A stretch of DNA of 64,000 bases, from positions 434,001 through 498,000 of the forward strand of contig NZ_CP108776.1 of assembly GCF_045207785.1 (NCBI RefSeq). Reading direction: 5' to 3'. Below the pieces are notes generated by a model. That model did not search any database and had not been told where the DNA came from. It was given only the letters and a program-made list of their open reading frames with translations. This document shows, piece by piece, positions 8,401 through 17,107 of this stretch. The translations under genes were made by a program, and so were the position numbers. Source of the stretch: Embleya sp045207785. Its GTDB lineage: Bacteria; Actinomycetota; Actinomycetes; Streptomycetales; Streptomycetaceae. Positions within the stretch are counted from its first letter, which is position 1. Every line of letters starts with the position of its first letter.

Positions 8401-11400
8401 GCGCAGGTAGCCGACGAGGACCGGTACCTCCTGATCACCATCCATCACATCGTCTCCGACGGCTGGTCGGAAGGAATCCTGGCCCACGAGCTACGCGAGC
8501 ACTACGCGGCCGCACTCGACCACCGCGAGGTCGCGCTGCCGGCGTTGCCGCTCCAGTACGCCGACTTCTCGGTCTGGCAGCGGCAATGGCTCACCGGGGA
8601 CACCCTCGACCGCCAACTGGACTACTGGCGTGGGAAACTCACCGGCCTCGAACCCCTGGAGCTGCCCACCGATCATCACCGACCGCCGGTACGCAGCGGT
8701 GCGAGCGAGTTGTTCACCTTCAACATCTCCGACGAGCTGGTCGGTCGGCTGAAGTCGACGGCCACCGATCGCGGCGCGAGTCTGTTCATGACCCTGCTCG
8801 CCACGTTCCAGCTGCTGCTGTCCAAGTACAGCGGGCAGGAGGACGTCGCCGTCGGCACGCCGATCGCGGGCCGCAACCGGGCCGAGATCGAGGACATGAT
8901 CGGGTTCTTCGTGAACACCCTGGTCATGCGCACCGACCTCTCCGGCGACCCCACCTTCACCGAACTCCTCGCCCGCGTCCGCGACACCGCCCTCGGCGCC
9001 TACGACCACCAAGACCTCCCCTTCGAACGACTCGTCGAGGAAATCGCCCCCCGACGCGACCTCTCCCGCAACCCCCTCTTCCAGGCCATGTTCGTCCTCC
9101 AGAACGTGCCCGAGGCCCATGCCTGGGCGCTGCCCGGCCTCACTGTCGAATCGGTCCCGATCACCTCGCAGGACGCCAAGTTCGATCTCACGCTGTTCCT
9201 CACCGAACAGTCCGACGGGTCGATCGACGGGACGGTGGTCTACGCCACCGATCTCTTCGAACAGGCCACGGTGGCACGCCTGGCCGGGCACTTCCGGACC
9301 CTGCTGAGCGCCGTCGCGGCCGGCCCCGGTGCCCGGCTGGCAGTCCTCGACATGCTCACGCCGGCCGAACGCCGGCAGATCCTCGTCGAGTGGAACGACA
9401 CCACCACCGACTACCCGGACACGAAGACCGTTCACGAGCTCGTCGAGGAGCAGGTGGACCGGCGCCCCGAGGCCATCGCGATCACCTGCGACGCCGGCAC
9501 CCTCACGTATCGGGAGCTCAACGAACGCGCCAACCGGCTCGCCCATCACCTGCGCGGCCTGGGCATCGGCCCGGAGCACCTGGTCACCGTCTGCCTCGAT
9601 CGCAGTCCGGACATGATCTGCGCCCTGCTGGCCATCCTCAAGGCCGGCGCCGCCTACGTCCCGCTCGACCCGGACTACCCCGCCGACCGACTCGCGTTCA
9701 TGATCGAGGACACCGCCACGCCGCTGGTCATCACCGATAGCGGCCACGCGCATCGACTCCCCGCCACCGCCGCGTGCTTCCTCACCGACCGCGACTGGTC
9801 GGCCCTCACGGCAGAATCCGGCGGCAATCCGGAGCCTCTCGCCTCGCCACAGGATCTCGCGTACGTGATCTACACGAGCGGGTCAACGGGCCGGCCCAAG
9901 GGTGTCCAGATCCGCCACCACAGCCTCGTCAACCTCGTCCACTGGACGATGACCAGCTTCGCCATGAAACCCGGCGACCGCGTCGCCCTCCTCGCCGGCG
10001 TCGGCTTCGACGCCGCAGCCTGGGAACTGTGGCCCGCACTCACCGCCGGAACCACCTCCTGCATCACCACCGACACCATCCGCCTCACCCCCGACCTCCT
10101 CCAACAATGGCTCCAGGACCAAAACATCCGCGGCACCTTCGTCCCCACACCCATGCTCGAAGCCCTCGCCGCACTCCCCTGGAACAACACCACCACCAGC
10201 CTCGAATACGTCCTCACCGGCGGCGACCTCCTCCACCTCCCCACCGACACCACACTCCCGTTCCGCGTCATCAACAACTACGGACCCACCGAATCAACCG
10301 TCCTCGTCACCTCCACCCAGATCACCCCCGGCGACCCGATACCCCCCATCGGACGCCCCATCGCCAACACCAACCTCTACATCGTCGACAAACACCACCA
10401 CCCCGTCCCCATCGGCATCCCCGGCGAACTCCTCATCGCCGGCACCGGCCTCGCCCTCGGATACCTCAACCAACCCGAACAAACCCGAGACCGCTTCATC
10501 CCGAACCCGTTCTCCACCGACCCGGACGCCCGCGTCTACCGCACCGGCGACCTGGTCAAGTGGCGGCCGGACGGCCAGATGGAGTTCATCGGCCGAATCG
10601 ACAACCAGGTCAAGCTGCGCGGCTACCGCATCGAACTCGGCGAGATCGAAGCCACGTTGCTCACCCACCCCACCGTCACCGCAGCAACCGTGATCGCCCG
10701 CGAGGACACGCCGGGCGACAAGCGCCTGGTCGCCTACACCGTCACCACCGCGGACACCGACATCCCCAAGACCGCCGAACTCCGCGCCCACCTCCAACAG
10801 CAACTCCCCGACTACATGGTCCCCGCGGCCTTCGTCACCCTCGACCAACTCCCCCTGACCACCAACGGAAAGGTCGACCGCAAGGCCCTCCCCCTACCGG
10901 ACGGCCACCGCCCCGACCTGGACGCCACCTACACCGCACCCCGCACCCCGGTCGAGCGGGCGATCACCGCCATCTGGTCCGACGTCCTCACCGTCGACAC
11001 CATCGGCATCCACGACAACTTCTTCGAACTCGGCGGACACTCCCTCCTCGCCACCCAAGTCACCAGCCGCATCCGCAAAACCCTCGGCGTCGACGTCCCC
11101 GTCCGCACCCTCTTCACCGCACCCACACCCGCCCAACTCGCCACCGCCATCGACGGAATGCACACCGACGAGTCGACCCGGATCACCCCAACCCCCCGGG
11201 ACGGCAACCCCCTCCCGCTGTCGTTCGCCCAGCAACGCCTGTGGTTCCTCGACCAGTTGGAGCCGGCACGCGCCGAATACCTCATCCCCTTCGCGCTCCG
11301 CATCACCGGCTCGCTCGACACCACCGCACTGGAATCGGCCCTGTCGGGCCTGGTCGCCCGGCACGAGATCCTCCGGACCCGGTTCGTCGCCGACGACAAC

Positions 11401-14379
11401 GGGCAGCCGACACAGCTCATCGACCCGCCGGCGCCGTTGCCGGTCACCGTTCACGACCTCCGCGACATCGAGGACGCGGTCGCCCGGGAGGCCGCGGCCC
11501 GGCGCGTCGTCGAGGTCGAGGGCGGTCGGCCATTCGACCTGGCGGCGGGACCGCTCCTGCGGGCGGACGTGATCCGGTTGGCGGACCAGGACCAGCACCT
11601 GCTGATCACGATGCACCACATCGTCTCGGACGGCTGGTCCGAGGGCGTCATCGCGCGCGAACTTCGCGACCGCTACGCCGCCGCCCTCGGACACCACGAA
11701 GTCGACCTGCCGGCACCGGCCTTGCAGTACGCCGACTTCTCGGTCTGGCAGCGCCAATGGCTTACCGGGGACACCCTCGACCGCCAACTGGACTACTGGC
11801 GAGGGAACCTCACCGGCCTCGAACCCCTGGAACTCCCCACCGACCAGCGCCGACCCACCGAGCGAAGCAGCGGCGGTGCCGCCGTCACCTTCACGATTCC
11901 GCCGGAGGTCGCGGACACGTTGAAGGCCACTGCCGCCGGCAACGGTGCGAGCCTGTTCATGACCCTGCTCGCCACGTTCCAGCTGCTGCTGTCCAAGTAC
12001 AGCGGGCAGGAGGACGTCGCGGTCGGTACGCCGATCGCGGGCCGCAACCGGGCCGAGATCGAGGACATGATCGGGTTCTTCGTGAACACCCTGGTCATGC
12101 GCACCGACCTCTCCGGCGACCCCACCTTCACCGAACTCCTCGCCCGCGTCCGCGACACCGCCCTCGGCGCCTACGACCACCAAGACCTCCCCTTCGAACG
12201 ACTCGTCGAGGAAATCGCCCCCCGACGCGACCTCTCCCGCAACCCCCTCTTCCAGACCATGCTCGTCCTCCAGAACATCCCCGACACCGACACCTGGAGC
12301 CTGCCCGACCTCACCGTCGAAGCGATTCCGATCCCCGTACAGGACGCCAAGTTCGACCTGACCCTCACCGTCTTCGACGAGGTGGGCAGCGGCCTGCGGG
12401 CATCGGTGGAGTACCGCACCGATCTCTTCGCACAGGCCACGGTGCGGCGGCTGGTCGGGCACTTCCAAACGCTGCTGGCCGCCGTCGCCACCGCCCCGGA
12501 CACCCACCTGTCCCAGTTGGACATGCTCACCCCGGCCGAACGCCGGCAGATCCTCGTCGAGTGGAACGACACCACCACCGACTACCCGAACACGAAGACC
12601 ACCCACCAGCTCATCGAAGAGCGGGCCGAACGCTCCCCGGACGTCGTCGCCGTACGCGGCGACGACGAGATCCTGACCTACCGTCAGGTCAACGAGCGTG
12701 CCAACCGCCTCGCCCACCACCTGCGTACCCGGTACGGCATCGGCCCCGGCGGCCTGGTCGCAGTGTGTCTGGATCGCAGTCCGGACATGATCTGTGCCCT
12801 GCTGGGCATCCTCAAAGCCGGCGCCGCCTACGCCCCGCTCGACCCGGACTACCCCGCCGACCGGCTGGCCTACATGGTCGCGGACACCGGTACGCCGGTG
12901 GTCGTCACCCACACCGACCACATCGGCCGACTGCCCGCCGGCACCGCGCAGTTCCGCGTCGACCAGGACTGGGCGACGCTCGCCGAGGAGCCGATCGGCA
13001 ACCCGGAACCCGTAGCGTCACCACAGGATCTCGCATACGTGATCTACACGAGCGGGTCAACGGGCCGGCCCAAGGGCGTCCAGATCCGCCACCACAGCCT
13101 CGTCAACCTCGTCCACTGGACGATGACCAGCTTCGCCATGAAACCCGGCGACCGCGTCGCCCTCCTCGCCGGCGTCGGCTTCGACGCCGCCGCCTGGGAA
13201 CTGTGGCCCGCACTCACCGCCGGAACCACCTGCTGCATCACCACCGACACCATCCGCCTCACCCCCGACCTCCTCCAACAATGGCTCCAGGACCAAAACA
13301 TCCGCGGCACCTTCGTCCCCACACCCATGCTCGAAGCCCTCGCCGCACTCCCCTGGAACAACACCACCAGCCTCGAATACGTCCTCACCGGCGGCGACCT
13401 CCTCCACCTCCCCACCGACACCACACTCCCGTTCCGCGTCATCAACAACTACGGACCCACCGAATCAACCGTCCTCGTCACCTCCACCGAAATCACCCCC
13501 GGCGACCCGATACCCCCCATCGGACGCCCCATCGCCAACACCAACCTCTACATCGTCGACAAACACCACCACCCCGTCCCCATCGGCATCCCCGGCGAAC
13601 TCCTCATCGCCGGCACCGGCCTCGCCCTCGGATACCTCAACCAACCCGAACAAACCCGAGAGAAGTTCATCGAGTGTGACGTCGCGGGCACGCCCCGCCG
13701 CATGTACCGCACGGGCGACCTCGTCAAATGGCGCCCCGACGGCCAAATGGAGTTCATCGGCCGCATCGACAACCAGGTCAAACTCCGCGGCTACCGCATC
13801 GAACTCGGCGAAATCGAAGCCACGTTGCTCACCCACCCCACCGTCACCGCGACCACCGTCGTGGTCCGCGAGGACACCCCCGGGGACAAGCGCCTGGTCG
13901 CCTACACCGTCACCGCGAACGGCGGTGACCCGACCGAACCGACCGCGGGCGAGCTGCGCGCCCACCTGCAACGGCACCTGCCCGATTACATGGTCCCCGC
14001 CGTGTTCGTCACGCTCGACCAACTCCCGCTCACCCCCAACGGAAAGGTCGATCGCAAGGCCCTCCCCGTCCCCGACCCACAACGGCCGGACCTCGACGCC
14101 ACCTACACCGCACCACGTTCCCCGGTCGAGCGAGCCATCACCGCCATCTGGTCCGACGTCCTCACCGTCGACACCATCGGCATCCACGACAACTTCTTCG
14201 AACTCGGCGGACACTCCCTCCTCGCCACCCAGGTCACCTCACGCCTGCGCAAGACCCTCGGCGTCGACGTCCCCGTCCGCACCCTCTTCGCCGCACCCAC
14301 ACCCGCCCAACTCGCCACCGCCATGGCCGACATCATGATGTCCGCCATCTCGGCCCAGTTCGGCGGAGCACGCCGATGA
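5440..14379 (+). CDS. NRPS1: truncated C - A1 - PCP - C - A2 - PCP - C - A3 - PCP
   Basis: A 2979-residue nonribosomal peptide synthetase. Order: half a condensation domain lacking the HHxxxDG motif (1-230), A1 (245-770; YTSGSTGRPKG near 405), PCP (LGGHS near 809), C (868-1300; HHIVSDG near 1001), A2 (1320-1830), PCP (near 1866), C (1922-2360; HHIVSDG near 2058), A3 (2385-2890), PCP (near 2922). Specificity residues read by alignment to GrsA are DLTKVGEVA for A1 (Asp/Asn-like) and DAWTLGNVL for both A2 and A3, which I cannot assign. There is no epimerase or thioesterase. The defective first C domain suggests that this protein starts the chain. GTG start with GGGAG upstream. A2 and A3 share an almost identical block of about 640 bp. 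Transcription ends at a nested hairpin just downstream. Confidence 0.95.
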   Translation: MTDHQVDYWRQALTGLEPLELPTDRRRSTAPDECGHDTITFAVSAGVTGRLAKIAAGRGASLSTTLLAVFQALLSGYSGQDDIAVGTPAAGAGRRDAAGDADILIIRTDLSGDPTFVELLDRVERVAVAAGDHQGLPFARFVTEFGGTCDLSRTPMFALHGPNSDGRPAASPDGESGGGSELALDVAESEGGLRASMQFRTDVFERATVERLVGHFQALLASAVASPGARLSELDMLTAEERRRILVEWNDTAGPYPDTATIHELVEERVGRCPDAVAVSFGSESLTFRQVNERANALAHHLREQGVVPGTLIAVCLDRSPDLICALLGILKAGGAYVPLDPDYPTDRLTYMVEDTATPLVVTHTRHADRLPAGIPRLLVDRDWPVGAITNPVSVAGPDDPAYVIYTSGSTGRPKGVRLNHRGVVNYLHWCDLNYPPHTTNANSVGTLLYSSVTFDLTVTALFLPLIQGLPLDIPQPGPDQSVFDAAVETILTGVAISFLKATPSHLEVLAAHLELTGKRHNIATIVAGGEGLSPTLAHRILATGSGTTVLCNEYGPTECSVANVMSLTTAVDPEWETTPVGVAITNTKAYVVDRYNRPVPIGVPGECLLGGICVARGYLNRPELTEARFVPDPFSDDPNARVYRTGDLVKWRPDGQLEFIGRIDNQVKLRGYRIELGEIENNLLTHPAITATTVIVREDTPGDKRLVAYTVTTGDAGITTGELRTHLRQHLPDHMVPAVFVTLDHLPLTPNGKVDRKALPAPDGHRPDLDTTYTAPRTPVEQAVTGIWSDVLGIDTIGVHDNFFELGGHSLLATQVTSRIRQTLGVEVPVRALFAAPTPARLATAIDAMDTDDSLVILPAGRDDGPLPLSFAQQRLWFLDQLEPGRAEYLIPFGLRVRGPLDTALLEGALGGLVARHEVLRTRFVAADDGRPTQLVDAPWPVTATVHDLRGIEDAAARDAAAREILETEAVRPFDLATGPLLRAVVAQVADEDRYLLITIHHIVSDGWSEGILAHELREHYAAALDHREVALPALPLQYADFSVWQRQWLTGDTLDRQLDYWRGKLTGLEPLELPTDHHRPPVRSGASELFTFNISDELVGRLKSTATDRGASLFMTLLATFQLLLSKYSGQEDVAVGTPIAGRNRAEIEDMIGFFVNTLVMRTDLSGDPTFTELLARVRDTALGAYDHQDLPFERLVEEIAPRRDLSRNPLFQAMFVLQNVPEAHAWALPGLTVESVPITSQDAKFDLTLFLTEQSDGSIDGTVVYATDLFEQATVARLAGHFRTLLSAVAAGPGARLAVLDMLTPAERRQILVEWNDTTTDYPDTKTVHELVEEQVDRRPEAIAITCDAGTLTYRELNERANRLAHHLRGLGIGPEHLVTVCLDRSPDMICALLAILKAGAAYVPLDPDYPADRLAFMIEDTATPLVITDSGHAHRLPATAACFLTDRDWSALTAESGGNPEPLASPQDLAYVIYTSGSTGRPKGVQIRHHSLVNLVHWTMTSFAMKPGDRVALLAGVGFDAAAWELWPALTAGTTSCITTDTIRLTPDLLQQWLQDQNIRGTFVPTPMLEALAALPWNNTTTSLEYVLTGGDLLHLPTDTTLPFRVINNYGPTESTVLVTSTQITPGDPIPPIGRPIANTNLYIVDKHHHPVPIGIPGELLIAGTGLALGYLNQPEQTRDRFIPNPFSTDPDARVYRTGDLVKWRPDGQMEFIGRIDNQVKLRGYRIELGEIEATLLTHPTVTAATVIAREDTPGDKRLVAYTVTTADTDIPKTAELRAHLQQQLPDYMVPAAFVTLDQLPLTTNGKVDRKALPLPDGHRPDLDATYTAPRTPVERAITAIWSDVLTVDTIGIHDNFFELGGHSLLATQVTSRIRKTLGVDVPVRTLFTAPTPAQLATAIDGMHTDESTRITPTPRDGNPLPLSFAQQRLWFLDQLEPARAEYLIPFALRITGSLDTTALESALSGLVARHEILRTRFVADDNGQPTQLIDPPAPLPVTVHDLRDIEDAVAREAAARRVVEVEGGRPFDLAAGPLLRADVIRLADQDQHLLITMHHIVSDGWSEGVIARELRDRYAAALGHHEVDLPAPALQYADFSVWQRQWLTGDTLDRQLDYWRGNLTGLEPLELPTDQRRPTERSSGGAAVTFTIPPEVADTLKATAAGNGASLFMTLLATFQLLLSKYSGQEDVAVGTPIAGRNRAEIEDMIGFFVNTLVMRTDLSGDPTFTELLARVRDTALGAYDHQDLPFERLVEEIAPRRDLSRNPLFQTMLVLQNIPDTDTWSLPDLTVEAIPIPVQDAKFDLTLTVFDEVGSGLRASVEYRTDLFAQATVRRLVGHFQTLLAAVATAPDTHLSQLDMLTPAERRQILVEWNDTTTDYPNTKTTHQLIEERAERSPDVVAVRGDDEILTYRQVNERANRLAHHLRTRYGIGPGGLVAVCLDRSPDMICALLGILKAGAAYAPLDPDYPADRLAYMVADTGTPVVVTHTDHIGRLPAGTAQFRVDQDWATLAEEPIGNPEPVASPQDLAYVIYTSGSTGRPKGVQIRHHSLVNLVHWTMTSFAMKPGDRVALLAGVGFDAAAWELWPALTAGTTCCITTDTIRLTPDLLQQWLQDQNIRGTFVPTPMLEALAALPWNNTTSLEYVLTGGDLLHLPTDTTLPFRVINNYGPTESTVLVTSTEITPGDPIPPIGRPIANTNLYIVDKHHHPVPIGIPGELLIAGTGLALGYLNQPEQTREKFIECDVAGTPRRMYRTGDLVKWRPDGQMEFIGRIDNQVKLRGYRIELGEIEATLLTHPTVTATTVVVREDTPGDKRLVAYTVTANGGDPTEPTAGELRAHLQRHLPDYMVPAVFVTLDQLPLTPNGKVDRKALPVPDPQRPDLDATYTAPRSPVERAITAIWSDVLTVDTIGIHDNFFELGGHSLLATQVTSRLRKTLGVDVPVRTLFAAPTPAQLATAMADIMMSAISAQFGGARR

Positions 14380-14418
14380 GGTCGTGACATCGGGCCGAGG
14401 ACGGACCCACGGCACGTC

Positions 14419-14484
14419 GAGTAGCCGGACAGACGAGTAGCCGGACATGAGAGATGTCCGGCTACTCGGCTTGTCCGGCTATTC
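14419..14484. terminator. Nested bidirectional hairpin terminator
   Basis: A perfect 15-bp stem (14434-14448 with 14454-14468, loop gagag) is enclosed by a second 13-bp pair (14419-14431 with 14472-14484, one mismatch) of nearly the same sequence, so one GAGTAGCCGGACA-type element occurs four times. It lies between the convergent ends of NRPS1 and the LuxR-type gene and would serve both. Confidence 0.8.
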
Positions 14485-14541
14485 CATACCTCCGACAACC
14501 GGCACGACACCGTGGGACGTCCCGGGCCGTGCCGTATTCGT

Positions 14542-15537
14542 TCAGATCATGTCCTCGGGCCGGATACTCCCCTCGGCGATGGCCATGGCGCCGAGCTGGA
14601 ACCGGCTGTGGGCGCCGAACCGATCGGTGAGCTTCTCGGACAGCCGCCGTACCGTGCGCAGCGAGACGTCCATCTGCCGGGCGGCGGACGCGTCCGTGAG
14701 CCCCTGCGCCCACAGTCGCAGGATGTGCTGCTCCTGAAGCGACAGATTGCCGGCGGTCCGCGGCCGAGCCCCCGTCAACGGGAGCGCTTCCTTCCACAGC
14801 TTGGCGAACAGGGCCACGAACGCGTTGATGATCGACTCGGCGGTGCAGACGAGGCCGCCCATGACGGAACGGAAGCTGCTGACCGGGATGACGACATGCC
14901 GTCGGTCGATGAGGATCATCCATACCGGTAGTGACGGAAGCGTCCGGACGCCCCCGACCGAGTCCATCTTCCAGCGTAGATAGGGCATGGCCGCGTTGTC
15001 GTTGCGAGCGCTCTCCAACAGGATCGATCGCGACCGTGCCCCGTGCCGGAGCACCGACTCGTCGACCGGCCGGCCCGCCTCGATGACCGTCTCCGTCAGG
15101 CGCTCGGTCGGGCCCAGCGACAGCGCCTCCTCCCGGCAGCCGTCCGCGAGCTCGGCGACGCGCTCCCACACCGCCGCCTCGCCGGAGAGCCATTCCACTC
15201 CGGGTACCTGTCCCTGCGTACGGCGGCCGTGCGTGGCCAGCAGCTGCGCGACCTCCAGCCTGCTGTCCTCGACCTGGAGCTGATGCCGGGCCAGATCGGC
15301 TTGCTGCCGTGCCAGCATCGCCGCCAGGCCGACTTCCGGCTCGATCGGCATCCATCCGGTGGCGCCACCGCCCGGCGCGACCAGCGACAGCCGAGACAAC
15401 TGCTCGAGTGCCCGGCTGATCGCGGTGTCGCTCTCCTCCAACTGCTCGGCCAGCTTCTGCACATCCGCGTGCGGCTGGGCGACCATCGTCAGATATACGC
15501 CCTGCGCGACAGAGTCCATCCCAAGTGAGGTTCGCAC
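14542..15537 (-). CDS. LuxR-family transcriptional regulator
   Basis: A 331-residue regulator. The C-terminal 60 residues form a LuxR/GerE helix-turn-helix (LSLQEQHILRLWAQGLTD, then AARQMDVSLRTVRRLSEKL). The first 60 residues resemble a small winged-helix or TrmB-like segment (KLAEQLEESDTAISRALEQL). The middle part resembles the sensor regions of actinomycete LuxR proteins with an N-terminal helix-turn-helix, and no ligand can be named. Start is GTG at 15537 with GGGAG eight bases upstream; an ATG six codons later is the alternative. It sits inside the cluster, convergent with NRPS1 and divergent from the small secreted-like protein and Aat-type gene, so it is a likely pathway-specific regulator. 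Confidence 0.82.
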   Translation of the reverse strand: MRTSLGMDSVAQGVYLTMVAQPHADVQKLAEQLEESDTAISRALEQLSRLSLVAPGGGATGWMPIEPEVGLAAMLARQQADLARHQLQVEDSRLEVAQLLATHGRRTQGQVPGVEWLSGEAAVWERVAELADGCREEALSLGPTERLTETVIEAGRPVDESVLRHGARSRSILLESARNDNAAMPYLRWKMDSVGGVRTLPSLPVWMILIDRRHVVIPVSSFRSVMGGLVCTAESIINAFVALFAKLWKEALPLTGARPRTAGNLSLQEQHILRLWAQGLTDASAARQMDVSLRTVRRLSEKLTDRFGAHSRFQLGAMAIAEGSIRPEDMI

Positions 15538-15929
15538 CTTTTACGCTCCCGTTGTGTCGTAGGACAGCTCCTGATCGACATGAATCGGACCGGATCAAGC
15601 GACGCGACGCATGATCGCGACCCGCACACCGATGCCGTCCGATGTGCGACCGATTCGCCTTCCGTTCGACAGTCAACGGGGTTCGGTGAACACGCGTATG
15701 CGTGCCGGGTGCCCATCTTCATCACCCCCGGCGCGACCGCGCAGATCGTGTCGTCACGCCCCTCGTGGCCCGCCGATCCCGGATGGGAAGGCGGCGCCGG
15801 GGCGGCCGAGGTCACCAGGAGGCCGGGCGCTGGGTAGGGGCCTCGGTGAAATATGGGTGGTGAGCACGCATGTCCCCGACCCTCGCCGTCGCCAGGCTGG
15901 TCATACCGGCAGACGAAGGAGATACGGCG
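15538..15929. promoter_or_regulatory. Divergent intergenic region, LuxR gene / small protein gene
   Basis: A 392-bp stretch without a supported gene. It must contain the leftward promoter of the LuxR-type gene and the rightward promoter of the 56-residue gene. No clear palindrome or -10/-35 pair was identified by eye. Confidence 0.45.
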
Positions 15930-16100
15930 ATGACGATCAACACTCGGAACGCGGTCAACTCGTTCGCGGCGATGGCGATCCTGACGGTCACGGCGCTGAC
16001 CGGACTGGCGGAGATCTCGGCCGGCGGGCCCGCGGCCCCCTGCGCGGGCCACGCCCACACCTGCATCGTCCAGGACGACGGCGGCACCGGGAACGGGTAG
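15930..16100 (+). CDS. Small 56-residue protein with hydrophobic N-terminal half (unknown)
   Basis: Not recognised. The ATG has an excellent ribosome binding site (GAAGGAGAT, seven bases away), the best in this part of the window. Residues 1-8 are polar with one Arg; residues 10-30 are hydrophobic and could be a signal peptide or membrane anchor. The C-terminal 25 residues are polar with two cysteines ten residues apart in PCAGHAHTCIVQDDGG, ending in Gly-rich TGNG. A perfect 11-bp hairpin lies about 75 bp downstream, so it appears to have its own short transcript. It lies between the LuxR regulator and the Aat-type transferase inside the NRPS locus. It could be a secreted peptide, a small membrane protein or a substrate of the neighbouring transferase; none of these can be proved here. 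Confidence 0.6.
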   Translation: MTINTRNAVNSFAAMAILTVTALTGLAEISAGGPAAPCAGHAHTCIVQDDGGTGNG

Positions 16101-16173
16101 GTGCAAGAGAAGCGCGGCGAGATGTCGGAGTCACTCGGCGACCACCACGTGCAGCAACGACCGGGCAGGGTAC

Positions 16174-16200
16174 GGGCCGATCCGCGGCCCGGATCGGCCC
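16174..16200 (+). terminator. Hairpin terminator after the small protein gene
   Basis: A perfect 11-bp stem (GGGCCGATCCG at 16174-16184 with its complement at 16190-16200) and a five-base loop lie 73 bp after the stop of the 56-residue gene and 103 bp before the next start. No T-tract follows, which is usual for actinomycetes. Confidence 0.7.
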
Positions 16201-16303
16201 GAGAAAGCGGGGCGATCTCCCCCATGTGTACGGTTCCCTGGCCCCGCACGTCGGACGGCCTGCGCACTCGGCCTTCCCGCGGCGACGCCGTACGGCGCGA
16301 ACG

Positions 16304-17092
16304 ATGATCGGCGAGATGGCGTGGGAGCGGGTCGACCTGTCGGCCGCCGAACTGGATCTCCCCATCGCGGTCGGCGGTTCCACGGCACCCCATCGGCTGT
16401 TGGAGGCCCACCGCCACGGCGCCTTCCCGTATCCCCGGTTGCGGGACCACCCCGCCGAGGCCCATCGGGCCCTCTACGCGCACCACGTCGCCGACGGCCG
16501 GATCACCGCCTTCCCGGCCGCGCAGAGCGATGACGCCTACGCGGTGACGTGGTGGAGCCCGGCCCGCCGACCCGTGATCAAGGTCGGGGCCACGCTCCTG
16601 CCCGGCATCCTGCGGCACAGCCCGAACCGCGGGCCCCGGTGGATCGTCACCTGCGACCACGCGTTCGCCAGTGTGGTCAACGGCTGCCGGGATCAGGCGC
16701 ACTCCACCTGGATCACGGACTCGTTCCGGGCCTCGCTCATCACCCTGCACGAAGCCGGCTGGGCGCACAGCGTCGAGATCTGGCAGGGCGAGAATCTCAT
16801 CGCGGGCCTGTTCGGCACCGGCATCGGCAACGTCTTCAGCGTCGACTCCGCGTTCAGTCGACGCCCCTACGGCACTCGGGTGGCGTTCGCCGACCTCAGT
16901 CGTCGGCTCCGCGGCCAGGCGGACCTGATCGACGTCCAGGTACCCCACGACTACACCGCGGCGCTCGGCACCCGGTCGATCAGCCGCGAGGAGTACCTGA
17001 ACGCCCTCCTGACCGTGGACATGCCGCTGGCGATGCGGGCGGGTGTGCTGTCGGTCCAGCCCCTGTCGCACGGGTCACCGATCACCAACTGA
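16304..17092 (+). CDS. Aat-type aminoacyl-tRNA transferase (leucyl/phenylalanyl-tRNA-protein transferase-like)
   Basis: A 262-residue protein of the Aat family, which in E. coli moves Leu or Phe from tRNA to N-terminal Arg/Lys of proteins. Matching landmarks are HGAFPY, TWWSPARRPVI, VVNGCRDQAHSTWITDSF, LHEAGWAHSVEIW with the active-site-region Glu, the FSVDSAFSRRP region, LIDVQVPHDYTAALG with the Asp and Gln known to be catalytic in E. coli Aat, and ISREEYLNALL. The GE of the usual GESMFS is VD here, and about 25 extra residues lie between FPY and WWSP. The gene converges with NRPS3, 15 bp apart. Its presence inside an NRPS cluster suggests tRNA-dependent acylation of the peptide, a building block or a small protein. 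A housekeeping N-degron role is possible. Start chosen at ATG 16304; ATG 16316 is in frame. Confidence 0.82.
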   Translation: MIGEMAWERVDLSAAELDLPIAVGGSTAPHRLLEAHRHGAFPYPRLRDHPAEAHRALYAHHVADGRITAFPAAQSDDAYAVTWWSPARRPVIKVGATLLPGILRHSPNRGPRWIVTCDHAFASVVNGCRDQAHSTWITDSFRASLITLHEAGWAHSVEIWQGENLIAGLFGTGIGNVFSVDSAFSRRPYGTRVAFADLSRRLRGQADLIDVQVPHDYTAALGTRSISREEYLNALLTVDMPLAMRAGVLSVQPLSHGSPITN

Positions 17093-17107
17093 GGTCGCCG
17101 CCGGCGG

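Noticed and set aside
5977..13679. Long open frames on the opposite strand and in a second forward frame across NRPS1
   Set aside because: They mirror the strong third-position GC bias of the NRPS gene, contain Arg/Pro/Gly-rich sequence without domains, and lack ribosome binding sites.
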